From positions 19,966-83,965 of the forward strand of contig NZ_CABHXX010000005.1 of assembly GCF_902170565.1 (NCBI RefSeq): 64,000 nt of DNA, in the 5' to 3' direction. The translations under genes were made by a program, and so were the position numbers. Positions 19,170 through 27,398 of the stretch are shown piece by piece (within the stretch, counting starts at the first letter, position 1; every line of letters begins with the position of its first letter). This DNA comes from Yersinia thracica. GTDB lineage: Bacteria; Pseudomonadota; Gammaproteobacteria; Enterobacterales; Enterobacteriaceae. The notes beneath the pieces are model-generated. The model saw only the letters and a program-made list of their open reading frames with translations, ran no database searches and was not told the origin of the DNA.

Positions 19170-19419
19170 GATGATAAATAAAAATCTTACCGATAAAAAC
19201 AGACAAAATTTTGAATGAATTTCAAGCACTCCACTGGTGCAATTTATTAACCTCTACCACCATATTCCACAAGTTCCTCCTGGCGAATCTCACCGCTTTG
19301 CTCTTCCTCACCCGCCGTTAGCGCTTGCACATTAATGAGCTATTTTCGTGCAACAGAAAGCCCTGATTTAGTGCAACGATTTTCAATTTTACTATTTGAT
19401 TTTTATTGAAAATTCTTCG

Positions 19420-19449
19420 TTGACAACCACTCTAAATGCTTTTTATAGT
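19420..19449 (+). promoter_or_regulatory. Sigma-70 promoter of the amide-transport operon
   Basis: TTGACA (19420-19425), an 18-nt spacer and TATAGT (19444-19449). The predicted start near 19456 leaves a leader of about 135 nt before the first gene, and that leader contains a terminator. Confidence 0.65.
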
Positions 19450-19505
19450 GGCCATGACTTCTCCGCAAGAACGCCAACGTTGTCGGCTTGTGGTTATGGC
19501 AATAG

Positions 19506-19546
19506 AGCCCTCGCAATGTCATCTGACTTTGCCGGGCTTTTTTTTT
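19506..19546 (+). terminator. Leader attenuator terminator before the urt/fmd operon
   Basis: AGCCC, GCAA and GTC pair in order with GAC, TTGC and GGGCT around an ATCT loop, with small internal mismatches, followed by nine T residues. It lies between the promoter at 19420-19449 and the first gene's ATG at 19592, so transcription must pass it to express the operon. A GGCT at 19474-19477 could pair with the AGCC of the terminator's 5' arm as a competing fold. The presence of an AmiR (ANTAR) antiterminator in the operon suggests it is the regulated target. Confidence 0.75.
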
Positions 19547-19591
19547 GGCTTTTTTTCAGACCCACTTTTTTAACCAATGCCAGGGGTACTT

Positions 19592-20854
19592 ATGTTCAGA
19601 ACAAAATGGTCCAAAATAAAGTGTCATCACACCACGCTGTCAATCGCGCTGGCAGCTGCATTTGCCGTGACCTACTCAGGTATGGCGATGGCGGCAGAAA
19701 CGCCGGTGAAAATTGGTTTATTGGAAGATGCATCCGGCAACTTTGCCTTACCGGTGATCCCCAAAATTCATGCCACAGAGCTTGCTGTAGAAGAAATCAA
19801 TGCCAAAGGCGGCATACTCGGACGCCAAATCGAGTTGGTCAAATACGATACGCAATCCGATAACACCCGCTTCCAACAAATGGCTCGTCGCCTAATTAAA
19901 AATGACAAAGTGGATGTGATTTTCGGGGCGTTTTCCAGCGCCTCGCGTGAAGCTATCCGCCCAATAATGGATCGCGAAAAGCAGCTTTATTGGTATAACA
20001 ATCAGTATGAAGGCGGGGTATGTGACTCCAATGTGTTCGTCACCGGCGCGGTGCCTGAACAGCAATTCTCCACCTTGATCCCGTGGATGATGGAGAAGTA
20101 CGGCAAAAAAGTTTACACCATTGCCGCCGACTATAACTTTGGGCAAATCTCGGCTGAATGGGTGCGCAAAATTGTCGAAGAGAATGGCGGCACCATGGTG
20201 GGCGAGGAGTTTATCCCGCTGAGTGTTTCACAATTTGGTCAAACCATTCAAAACATCCAGAAAGCCAAACCTGATTTCGTGATGACCTTGTTGGTCGGGG
20301 CCAACCAATCCTCTTATTACGAACAGCAAGCGGCGGCAAAACTGAACTTGCCTATGGGCAGCTCGGTGAGTGTCGGCCAGGCTTATGAGCACAAGCGCTT
20401 TAAAGCCCCGGCGCTGAAAGATATGTATATCACGGCTAACTACATTGAAGAGGTGGATAGCCCCGCCAGCAATGATTTCAAACAGCGTTTCCATGCCAAA
20501 TTCCCGAATGAACCTTACATTAATCAGGAAGCAGCCAATGCTTATGATGCAGTTTATCTGTACAAAGCAGCCGTAGAAAAGGCGGGCAGCACAGATATGG
20601 ACGCGGTGCGTAAGTCACTGGAAAACGGTGATATTTGCACTGACGGCCCCTCAGGAAAGGTCTGTATCGATCCGAAAAGTCATCATTTGAGCCACACCAT
20701 CTATCTGGCTCATGTGAAAGACGACCACTCGATCGAGATCCCGAAAGTGTGGACCGACATCAAACCTTATTGGTTGGGTGAAGCCGGTTGTAATTTGCCG
20801 GTGAAACCTGATAACAGCCAATACACCCCATCATCTCCACCGAAAAAAGCCTAA
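19592..20854 (+). CDS. urtA: Urea/short-chain amide ABC transporter substrate-binding protein
   Basis: 420 residues with a signal peptide (KWSKIKCHHTTLSIALAAAF..., cleavage after AMA near residue 35). The mature part is a type I periplasmic binding protein, starting TPVKIGLLEDASGNFALPV. It has the UrtA/FmdD features: NAKGGILGRQIELVKYDTQSD, FGAFSSASREAIRPI and YWYNNQYEGGVCDSNVF. UrtA binds urea; the related FmdD of Methylophilus binds short-chain amides. The amidase, AmiC and AmiR downstream favour amides here (inference). Start chosen at 19592, 8 nt after AGGGG. A 420-residue length is normal. Confidence 0.88.
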   Translation: MFRTKWSKIKCHHTTLSIALAAAFAVTYSGMAMAAETPVKIGLLEDASGNFALPVIPKIHATELAVEEINAKGGILGRQIELVKYDTQSDNTRFQQMARRLIKNDKVDVIFGAFSSASREAIRPIMDREKQLYWYNNQYEGGVCDSNVFVTGAVPEQQFSTLIPWMMEKYGKKVYTIAADYNFGQISAEWVRKIVEENGGTMVGEEFIPLSVSQFGQTIQNIQKAKPDFVMTLLVGANQSSYYEQQAAAKLNLPMGSSVSVGQAYEHKRFKAPALKDMYITANYIEEVDSPASNDFKQRFHAKFPNEPYINQEAANAYDAVYLYKAAVEKAGSTDMDAVRKSLENGDICTDGPSGKVCIDPKSHHLSHTIYLAHVKDDHSIEIPKVWTDIKPYWLGEAGCNLPVKPDNSQYTPSSPPKKA

Positions 20855-21058
20855 CAAAACCGGTGAGTGAAGGGTTGACCGCACCCAGGGGCACTCCGAC
20901 GGCTCACACCGTTACGGCCCCAACGGCACGTTTCCCCTTCATTTGGCTCTGTCAGCAGTCTGAAAGGGCAACTTTGTCGGGAAGTCACCGCTTGAGCGGG
21001 CTTCCCGGTGTTCTCCATTTTCAATGGTGTCAATCAGGACACCCAGGATTGCCAAACC

Positions 21059-21928
21059 ATGTTAACGCTATCCTTTCTCTATTCGGTGATTTATCAGTTT
21101 GGCGATAACTTCGCCTATCTGGTGCTGGCAGCACTGGGGCTGGCGGTTATTTTTGGCATGATGGGGGTTATCAATCTGGCGCACGGCGAATTCATTATGT
21201 GTGGGGCTTATGTCACCATTCTGATGAATAAAGCGGGCTTGCCACTGCCTTTTGCCATGCTGGCCGGTACTTTGGCGGCGGCGTTCTTCGGCGGCGTAGT
21301 CGAGCGCTTGGTGGTGCGCCATCTTTATGGTCGTTTGTATGATTCGGTAGTCGCCACTTGGGCTATCAGCTTGATTGTACAGCAAAGTATGCTGCTAATT
21401 GCCGGCCCGTCACTCGAGGGGCTGTCGACACCTTTCGGCTCTTTCACCCTCGGCGAATACTCGTTTGCCACTTACCGTGCCTTACTGCCCTTCTTCGCCA
21501 TTGCCATTTTAATGGTGCTCTATTGGCTGTTTTTCCACACCAATTACGGCGTCTGCGCCAGAGCCACCATTCAAAATGCCCGCATGGCTTCTTGTTTGGG
21601 TTTGGAAACTGACCGGATTTATACCCTGACATTCGCGCTAGGGGCTGGGCTGGCTGGGTTAGCAGGGGCCATTTATGCCCCAACACTGACCGCCGTTCCC
21701 ACCATGGGCAGCAGTTTTATCGTGCAAGCCTTTGTTTCGGTGGTCGTGGGGGGCGCAAATGTACTTGTTGGCACCATTCCTGCAGCGATTGCATTAGGCG
21801 CAATACAAACTGGGCTGAATTCCTGGTATGGACAATTAGCCGGGCAAGTTGGCTTATTGGTTACCGCCGTCTTAGTTATCCGCTTATTACCTAACGGTAT
21901 TGGCAGCCTGTTTACCCGTAACCGCTAG
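21059..21928 (+). CDS. urtB: Urea/amide ABC transporter permease UrtB
   Basis: 289 residues, LivH/UrtB-type branched-chain-amino-acid-like permease with about eight hydrophobic segments. Typical are GLAVIFGMMGVINLAHGEFIM near the N-terminus and RATIQNARMASCLGLETDRIYTLTFALGAGLAGLAGA in the second half. I start at the ATG at 21059, which leaves AGGA 9 nt upstream and matches the family N-terminus; a frame opening at 21008 has no support. The 200-nt gap after urtA shows no gene. urtB to urtE are tightly packed. Confidence 0.9.
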   Translation: MLTLSFLYSVIYQFGDNFAYLVLAALGLAVIFGMMGVINLAHGEFIMCGAYVTILMNKAGLPLPFAMLAGTLAAAFFGGVVERLVVRHLYGRLYDSVVATWAISLIVQQSMLLIAGPSLEGLSTPFGSFTLGEYSFATYRALLPFFAIAILMVLYWLFFHTNYGVCARATIQNARMASCLGLETDRIYTLTFALGAGLAGLAGAIYAPTLTAVPTMGSSFIVQAFVSVVVGGANVLVGTIPAAIALGAIQTGLNSWYGQLAGQVGLLVTAVLVIRLLPNGIGSLFTRNR

Positions 21929-21937
21929 GAGCTGCAT

Positions 21938-22996
21938 GTGACAACAACTTCTGTTCATTTATCGGCGGCAAAACAACGCACGCCGTCCACCACTCGGCTG
22001 GCAGCGCTGCTCATTCTGGCGGGCGCTCTCGCCCTGCCGTTGGTGGTCGATAGCGCCATGATCGGCGACTTTTCCTACTTCCTGCTGTGGACATTCTGTG
22101 CCATCGGGTTGGCGGCAATGTGGGGGCATGGCGGCATTTTATCTTTCGGGCAGACCGCGTTCTTTGGCCTGGCCGGTTACACCTACGGCGTGATGACGTT
22201 GAATTTCGGCGATGGGGTGCTCTCCACCTGGTCGGGCTTGATTATGGCCTTGCTGGTGGCCGCTGCGGTGGCTGCGGCACTGGGTTATCTGATGTTTTAC
22301 GGCGGAGTGACCGGCATTTTTATCGGCATCGTGACCTTGTCTTTCACTCTGGTGCTGGAAACTTTTATGTCGCAGACCGCTGGCCCGCAATGGTCTATCG
22401 GCAGTGCGCGACTGAATGGTTTTAATGGCATGTCCGGTATGCCGCCGCTCTCCCTGCCGTGGTTCGACGGCACATTGCTGACACTGGAAGGCAATGCCTT
22501 TTACTACCTGATTATTCTGCTGCTTGCCGGTGTTTACTGGGGGGTTCGGCGGTTATTGCGCTCTGATTTTGGCTTGACACTGGCCTCTATCCGCGAGAAC
22601 CCGCGCCGGGCAGAAATGCTGGGGATTGATATCCGCCGCTACCAATTGCTGGTGTTTGTGCTCGGCGGCGTGCTCTCCGGGCTATCCGGCGCGCTGTATA
22701 CCTTATGGGGTTCTTATATCACGCCGTCCGCCATGGGGCTGACCGCCGCCGCGATGCCAGTTATCTGGGTGGCGACTGCCGGACGTAAAAATATTTTTGG
22801 TACCGCAGTCATCACCGCCCTGCTGGTGTGGCTATCCCAATGGCTGGCTATTTACGGCAGCGAATACGCCATGATTTTGCTGGGTGCCATTCTGCTGTTT
22901 GTGGTGCTGACCGCGCCCAACGGCCTGTTACCTTGGTTGGCGGAGAAAATCACCCGCTGGTCTGCCGCTCGTCAGAAAAAAGGGGAATCGCTATGA
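21938..22996 (+). CDS. urtC: Urea/amide ABC transporter permease UrtC (GTG start)
   Basis: 352 residues, LivM/UrtC permease with about ten hydrophobic segments. Conserved parts are SYFLLWTFCAIGLAAMWGHGGILSFGQTAFFGL and ASIRENPRRAEMLGIDIRRYQLLVFVLGGVLSG. It begins with GTG behind TAGGAG, 9 nt after the urtB stop. Its TGA stop overlaps the urtD ATG (ATGA), indicating coupled translation. With UrtB it forms the membrane channel. Confidence 0.92.
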   Translation: MTTTSVHLSAAKQRTPSTTRLAALLILAGALALPLVVDSAMIGDFSYFLLWTFCAIGLAAMWGHGGILSFGQTAFFGLAGYTYGVMTLNFGDGVLSTWSGLIMALLVAAAVAAALGYLMFYGGVTGIFIGIVTLSFTLVLETFMSQTAGPQWSIGSARLNGFNGMSGMPPLSLPWFDGTLLTLEGNAFYYLIILLLAGVYWGVRRLLRSDFGLTLASIRENPRRAEMLGIDIRRYQLLVFVLGGVLSGLSGALYTLWGSYITPSAMGLTAAAMPVIWVATAGRKNIFGTAVITALLVWLSQWLAIYGSEYAMILLGAILLFVVLTAPNGLLPWLAEKITRWSAARQKKGESL

Positions 22997-23727
22997 ATCA
23001 AACAGCGCAAGATTTGATCCTCGAAACCCGTGGGCTAAGCAAGCGCTTTGGCGGTATTCAGGTTATCAATCAAGTTGATTTGCAAATCCGCCGTGGTGAA
23101 GTCCGCTGTGTGATTGGCCCGAATGGCGCGGGTAAAAGTACCTTTTTCAAATTGCTGACTGGCGAACATACGCCAAGCAATGGGGATATCCGCTTCTTTA
23201 ATCGGCGGCTGAATACTTTGCCGCCCTTCCTGCGCATTCGCATGGGCATGAGTATTAAGTTTCAGATCCCCGGCATCTTCCCGGAACTGACTGTTGAGCA
23301 GCATTTACAGTTATCACTCAGTCACTTACGCCCAGAAGTTCGCTCGCAGGCGGTCAGTGTCGATGAGCTATTAGAGCGCTTTAAACTCAGCACTGAATAC
23401 CACCAACTGGCCGGTAATTTATCTCACGGCAAGAAACAGTGGTTGGAAATTGCCATGGCGGTGTCGCTACAGCCCACTCTGCTGATGCTTGATGAGCCAG
23501 TCGCCGGTTTATCTATCGATGAAACCTATCTCACCGGCGAACTTATCAAGCAGATGCAAAATGACGGCCTGACGCTGATGGTGGTGGAGCACGACATGAC
23601 ATTCGTACGGCAAATAGCTTCACAAGTCACCGTCCTGCATGGCGGGCAAGTGTTCGCTGACGGCAATGCCGCTGAGGTGCTGGCGCGCGAGGATGTGGCA
23701 GATATCTATTTGGGGAAAGCGGTATGA
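22993..23727 (+). CDS. urtD: Urea/amide ABC transporter ATPase UrtD
   Basis: 244 residues, LivG/UrtD-type ATPase. Walker A is GPNGAGKST, the signature is LSHGKKQWLEIAMA (LSHGK, typical for UrtD rather than LSGGQ), Walker B is LLMLDEPVAGLS, and the H-loop follows in VVEHDM. The true start is the ATG at 22993 that overlaps the urtC stop; a frame opening earlier in another reading of urtC is only a shadow extension. Overlaps urtE by 4 nt. Confidence 0.94.
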   Translation: MNQTAQDLILETRGLSKRFGGIQVINQVDLQIRRGEVRCVIGPNGAGKSTFFKLLTGEHTPSNGDIRFFNRRLNTLPPFLRIRMGMSIKFQIPGIFPELTVEQHLQLSLSHLRPEVRSQAVSVDELLERFKLSTEYHQLAGNLSHGKKQWLEIAMAVSLQPTLLMLDEPVAGLSIDETYLTGELIKQMQNDGLTLMVVEHDMTFVRQIASQVTVLHGGQVFADGNAAEVLAREDVADIYLGKAV

Positions 23728-24443
23728 ATAACGTGGTTTTGCACATAGAGGGGCTGACTGGCGGTTATGGCGGCGGGCAAGTGCTCAATGGCGTCGCGCT
23801 GCAACTGCATGCGGCAGAAGTCTTGGGGTTGATTGGCCGCAATGGCGTGGGGAAAACCACCTTAATGCGCACTTTGATTGGCGCAGTTCCGGCGCAACAA
23901 GGGCAAATTTTGTTAGGCGAAATTGATATCACTCAAGCCTCGCCGCAGCGCCGTGCCCGGCTGGGGATCGGCTATGTGCCGCAAGGGCGCGAAGTCTTCG
24001 CGGGGCTAACGGTGGCGGAAAATCTGCAAGTCGGCATGCAATTTGTCCGTGAACACCGCGAGTTTGCCCAAGACTTACTGGAGCGGGTACTGGATTACTT
24101 CCCGATTTTGCGTCAAAGACTCAAACAAAAAGCCGGCACCATGAGTGGCGGCGAGCAACAACAGCTAGCTATCGCCAGAGCCTTGGTCGGCTCGCCAAAA
24201 GTGTTATTGCTGGATGAACCTTCTGAGGGCGTACAGCCCTCTATCGTCAATATCATTGCCGACACTTTGGTGCGCATTGCCCGCGAGCTGCATGTGGCGG
24301 TGATTCTGGTCGAGCAGGATATCGCGATGATCCAGCGGGCCGCGCAACGTTGTGCGGTAATGGATAAAGGTCAAGTGGTAGAAAACCTTTCACAACAACA
24401 ACTTGCTGATGATCTTTTAATGCGCCGTCATCTGGCTTTGTAG
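23724..24443 (+). CDS. urtE: Urea/amide ABC transporter ATPase UrtE
   Basis: 239 residues, LivF/UrtE-type ATPase. Walker A GRNGVGKTT, Q-loop region GYVPQGREVFAGLTVAEN, signature MSGGEQQQLAIARAL, Walker B VLLLDEPSEGVQPS and H-loop VEQD are all intact. It starts within the urtD stop (ATGA). Together with UrtD it supplies the two ATP-binding subunits of the importer. Confidence 0.94.
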   Translation: MNNVVLHIEGLTGGYGGGQVLNGVALQLHAAEVLGLIGRNGVGKTTLMRTLIGAVPAQQGQILLGEIDITQASPQRRARLGIGYVPQGREVFAGLTVAENLQVGMQFVREHREFAQDLLERVLDYFPILRQRLKQKAGTMSGGEQQQLAIARALVGSPKVLLLDEPSEGVQPSIVNIIADTLVRIARELHVAVILVEQDIAMIQRAAQRCAVMDKGQVVENLSQQQLADDLLMRRHLAL

Positions 24444-24482
24444 CCGGATACCGCTATACCCTAATGACGTGGAGAATTGCTA

Positions 24483-25469
24483 ATGAAATGGCTGGAAGAA
24501 TCAATCATGGTCAAACGCGGTGTCGGTGCGGGACGTAAACCGGTGACCCACCATTTGACGGAAGAGATGCAGAAAGAGTTTCACTACACTATCGGCCCTT
24601 ACTCAACGCCGGTGCTGACCATTGAACCCGGTGACCGGGTGATTGTCGACACGCGGGATGCTTTCGAAGGGGCGATTAGCTCAGAGCAAGATATCCCAAG
24701 CCAACTGCTCAAAATGCCGTTTCTCAACCCGCAGAATGGCCCGATCATGGTCAATGGCGCGGAGAAAGGCGATGTGATTGCGGTCTATATTGAATCCATG
24801 TTACCGCGAGGGGTTAACCCGCACGGCATCTGCGCCATGATCCCGCATTTTGGGGGGCTGACCGGCACCGACCTGACCGCCATGCTCAATGATCCGCTGC
24901 CGGAAAAAGTGCGCATGATTAAGCTCGACCATGAAAAAGTCTACTGGAGCGAGCGCCATACCCTGCCCTATAAGCCGCATATCGGCACCCTGAGTGTGTC
25001 GCCGGAAATTGACTCCATCAATTCTCTGACTCCGGATAATCACGGCGGAAATATGGACGTGCCGGACATCGGGCCGGGCAGCATTACTTATCTGCCGGTG
25101 CGCGCCCCCGGCGGCCGCCTGTTTATTGGTGATGCTCATGCTTGTCAGGGGGATGGCGAGATTTGCGGCACTGCGGTGGAGTTCGCCTCCATCACCACCA
25201 TCAAAGTGGATTTGATTAAAAACTGGCAACTCTCCTGGCCACGGATGGAAAACGCCGAAACCATCATGAGTATCGGCAGCGCCCGCCCATTAGAGGATGC
25301 CACCCGCATTGCTTATCGTGACCTGATTTACTGGTTAGTGGCCGATTTTGGTTTCGAACAGTGGGATGCCTACATGCTACTCAGCCAATGCGGCAAAGTG
25401 CGGCTGGGCAATATGGTTGACCCCAAATACACCGTCGGCGCGATGCTTAACAAAGAACTTTTAGCGTAA
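24483..25469 (+). CDS. fmdA: Acetamidase/formamidase family amidohydrolase
   Basis: 328 residues of the FmdA_AmdA family, which hydrolyse formamide, acetamide and related short amides to the acid and ammonia. Family segments are TIEPGDRVIVDTRDAFEGAIS, NPQNGPIMVNGAEKGDVI, NPHGICAMIPHFGGLTGT, PHIGTLSVSP, PDNHGGNMD and IGDAHACQGDGEICGTAVE. The last includes His/Asp/Glu residues typical of the metal site. Start at the ATG at 24483, GGAGA 7 nt upstream; an overlapping TTG at 24477 is less likely. Directly downstream of the transporter, so it probably consumes what the transporter brings in. Confidence 0.88.
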   Translation: MKWLEESIMVKRGVGAGRKPVTHHLTEEMQKEFHYTIGPYSTPVLTIEPGDRVIVDTRDAFEGAISSEQDIPSQLLKMPFLNPQNGPIMVNGAEKGDVIAVYIESMLPRGVNPHGICAMIPHFGGLTGTDLTAMLNDPLPEKVRMIKLDHEKVYWSERHTLPYKPHIGTLSVSPEIDSINSLTPDNHGGNMDVPDIGPGSITYLPVRAPGGRLFIGDAHACQGDGEICGTAVEFASITTIKVDLIKNWQLSWPRMENAETIMSIGSARPLEDATRIAYRDLIYWLVADFGFEQWDAYMLLSQCGKVRLGNMVDPKYTVGAMLNKELLA

Positions 25470-25477
25470 TAATCCCT

Positions 25478-25501
25478 ACCCCTCGGTATACGCCGGGGGG
25501 T
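25478..25501 (+). terminator. Strong GC hairpin between amidase gene and amiC
   Basis: ACCCCTCGG (25478-25486) pairs with CCGGGGGGT (25493-25501) over 9 bp with one wobble. No U run follows. It may lower expression of the regulatory genes relative to the enzyme, or protect the upstream mRNA end. Confidence 0.45.
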
Positions 25502-25548
25502 TATGCGCATTCGCACAATCATCCTTTTAATAGTGTAAGCAGGTGCCT

Positions 25549-26715
25549 ATGAGCTCAGATATCCCGGTCAATATTGGCTTGCTGTACTCTTTCAGTGGAG
25601 TGACGGCGGCACAAGAATTGTCGCAATGGCGTGGGGCGACACAGGCGATTGCTGAAATTAACCACCATGGCGGCATCAACGGCAGGCCGCTGAATGCAAT
25701 TCATTTTGACCCACAATCTGACGATGCGCAGTTTCGTGCTCTGGCCGAGCAACTGATTGTCGAGCATGAAGTTAATGTGATTTTTGGCGGCTATACCTCC
25801 AGTAGCCGCAAAGCGATGTCGCCCATTGTAGAGAAATATCGGCGGCTGCTGTTCTATTCGCAACTATATGAAGGCTTTGAGTTTTCTGACAATATTTTCT
25901 ATGGCGGTGCTGCACCCAATCAAAACTGTGTGCAACTGGCGGATTATTTAACTGGGCAGTTTGGCGCGCGCGTGTATTTGATTGGCTCGCGCTATATTTA
26001 CCCCTACGAATGTAACCGCAACATGCAGGAGCTGATTCTGCAACGCCATGATGGCGCGGTGATTGGCGAGCGCTACCTTGATCTGAATGCTCCTTATGAA
26101 GCTTTCCTGCCCATCATTGAGGAAATAAGCAAAAAGCAGCCAGATTTCATCTTTAGCACCGTGGTCGGACAAACCGTCCCTTTCTTGTATCAAGCTTATC
26201 AGGCCGCGGGGCTAGATCCTGCCCGTATGCCTATTGGTAGCCTGAATACATCAGAAACAGAGATTGCCATTATGGGGGCGGAACTGGCACAGGGTCATTT
26301 CAGTTCAGCCCCTTATTTCCAAAGTATTGATACTAAAGCCAATCAATCGGCGCTCAAACAATTCCATCAACAATTCGGGCCGGAACTCACCACCGACATG
26401 AATTGGGAAGCCACCTACAGTCAGGTGCATTTATTCGCTAAAGCTATGGCAGAGTGCGGCAGTGACCATATTTATCCACTTTCTGCCGCCCTGCGCGGGA
26501 GCCAGTTTGATGCGCCACAAGGCCGCATTCGTATTGATCCGCTGAATCAACATACCGGGCTTTATCCGCGCATTGGTATGGCGAATGAAAGTGGGCAATT
26601 TACTATCGTGCAGGAATCTCGCCGTATCGTCGAACCCGACCCCTATATGACCCACCAGATTCAGGGCGATTGGGTCACGAAACTCACGACAGTGGGGTAT
26701 CCACATGCGACCTAG
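25549..26715 (+). CDS. amiC: AmiC-like cytosolic amide sensor
   Basis: 388 residues of the type I periplasmic-binding-protein fold without a signal peptide, starting SSDIPVNIGLLYSFSGVTAAQ. In Pseudomonas, AmiC binds short amides and, when empty, sequesters the antiterminator AmiR. The features match: VNVIFGGYTSSSRKAMSPIVEKY, FYSQLYEGFEFSDN, YLIGSRYIYPYECNRNM and SAPYFQSIDT. It is also a paralogue of the UrtA-type binding protein upstream, so sensor and transporter probably see the same ligands. It overlaps amiR by 11 nt, the arrangement expected for a 1:1 sensor-regulator pair. AGG lies 7 nt before the ATG. Confidence 0.9.
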   Translation: MSSDIPVNIGLLYSFSGVTAAQELSQWRGATQAIAEINHHGGINGRPLNAIHFDPQSDDAQFRALAEQLIVEHEVNVIFGGYTSSSRKAMSPIVEKYRRLLFYSQLYEGFEFSDNIFYGGAAPNQNCVQLADYLTGQFGARVYLIGSRYIYPYECNRNMQELILQRHDGAVIGERYLDLNAPYEAFLPIIEEISKKQPDFIFSTVVGQTVPFLYQAYQAAGLDPARMPIGSLNTSETEIAIMGAELAQGHFSSAPYFQSIDTKANQSALKQFHQQFGPELTTDMNWEATYSQVHLFAKAMAECGSDHIYPLSAALRGSQFDAPQGRIRIDPLNQHTGLYPRIGMANESGQFTIVQESRRIVEPDPYMTHQIQGDWVTKLTTVGYPHAT

Positions 26716-27343
26716 CGATAGCAGAATCAGCCCAACCGCCCTCTTACTCAGCCGCGGAGTCCGCTGTGTAGTGTTACACCCCGACGATGACGATGGCGAA
26801 ACGCTGACCAATCATTTGCGCCGGATGGGGTTTAAAGTTCAAGCTTTCTGGCCCATTCCCGAGCAACTCCCCGCCGATACTGACTTAATTTTCTATGCAT
26901 TACAGTCAGATAATCCCGAACCGGATGTTTCATGGTTCGCTCCCAACAAACATGCTCTGATCGCGGTTATCGCCTATGAAAACCCCACATTTATTGACCA
27001 GGCACTCAAAATGGGCGCGGACACCACCATAACCACCCCCCTGCGCGCCTCCGGTTTGCTGTCGGCGATGGTGTTTGCTTTGCACCATGCCCAACAGCAG
27101 CGGCAGATGAGTGAGCGTATTGAGCGGCTGGAGAAAAAAGTGCTGGGCGTCCGCCAAGTCGGTGAGGCCAAAGCCATCCTGATGCGGATGCACAGCATTG
27201 GTGAAGAACAGGCCTACGAAATCCTGCGCCATCAGGCCATGGACAAACGCATTACTGTCGAAGAGATTTCATGCGCACTGATTCAGGCCAATGATATTTT
27301 CTCCTGGACCACCCCAGGAGCCGCTAATAACCGGAAAAACTGA
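26705..27343 (+). CDS. amiR: AmiR-type ANTAR transcription antiterminator
   Basis: 212 residues with an N-terminal pseudo-receiver domain, a coiled-coil linker (about 110-145) and a C-terminal ANTAR RNA-binding domain (about 145-205; EAKAILMRMHSIGEEQAYEILRHQAMDKR). ANTAR proteins bind paired hairpins in nascent mRNA and prevent termination. The receiver lacks the usual phosphorylation pattern, as in Pseudomonas AmiR, so control is by AmiC binding. The likely target is the leader terminator at 19506-19546. GGGG precedes the ATG. Confidence 0.9.
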   Translation: MRPSDSRISPTALLLSRGVRCVVLHPDDDDGETLTNHLRRMGFKVQAFWPIPEQLPADTDLIFYALQSDNPEPDVSWFAPNKHALIAVIAYENPTFIDQALKMGADTTITTPLRASGLLSAMVFALHHAQQQRQMSERIERLEKKVLGVRQVGEAKAILMRMHSIGEEQAYEILRHQAMDKRITVEEISCALIQANDIFSWTTPGAANNRKN

Positions 27344-27398
27344 GTTTCGATTATTCGGAGCCACCCCAATACATCATTCAGAATTTATGAGGATAATC

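Noticed and set aside
19456..19550. Canonical ANTAR double hairpin with A1/G4 hexaloops
   Set aside because: I tried several folds and none gave two hexaloops of the required form, so only the terminator itself is reported.
22828..22992. Longer frame in front of urtD
   Set aside because: It overlaps the well-supported end of urtC in another frame; the ATGA-coupled ATG at 22993 matches the family N-terminus.
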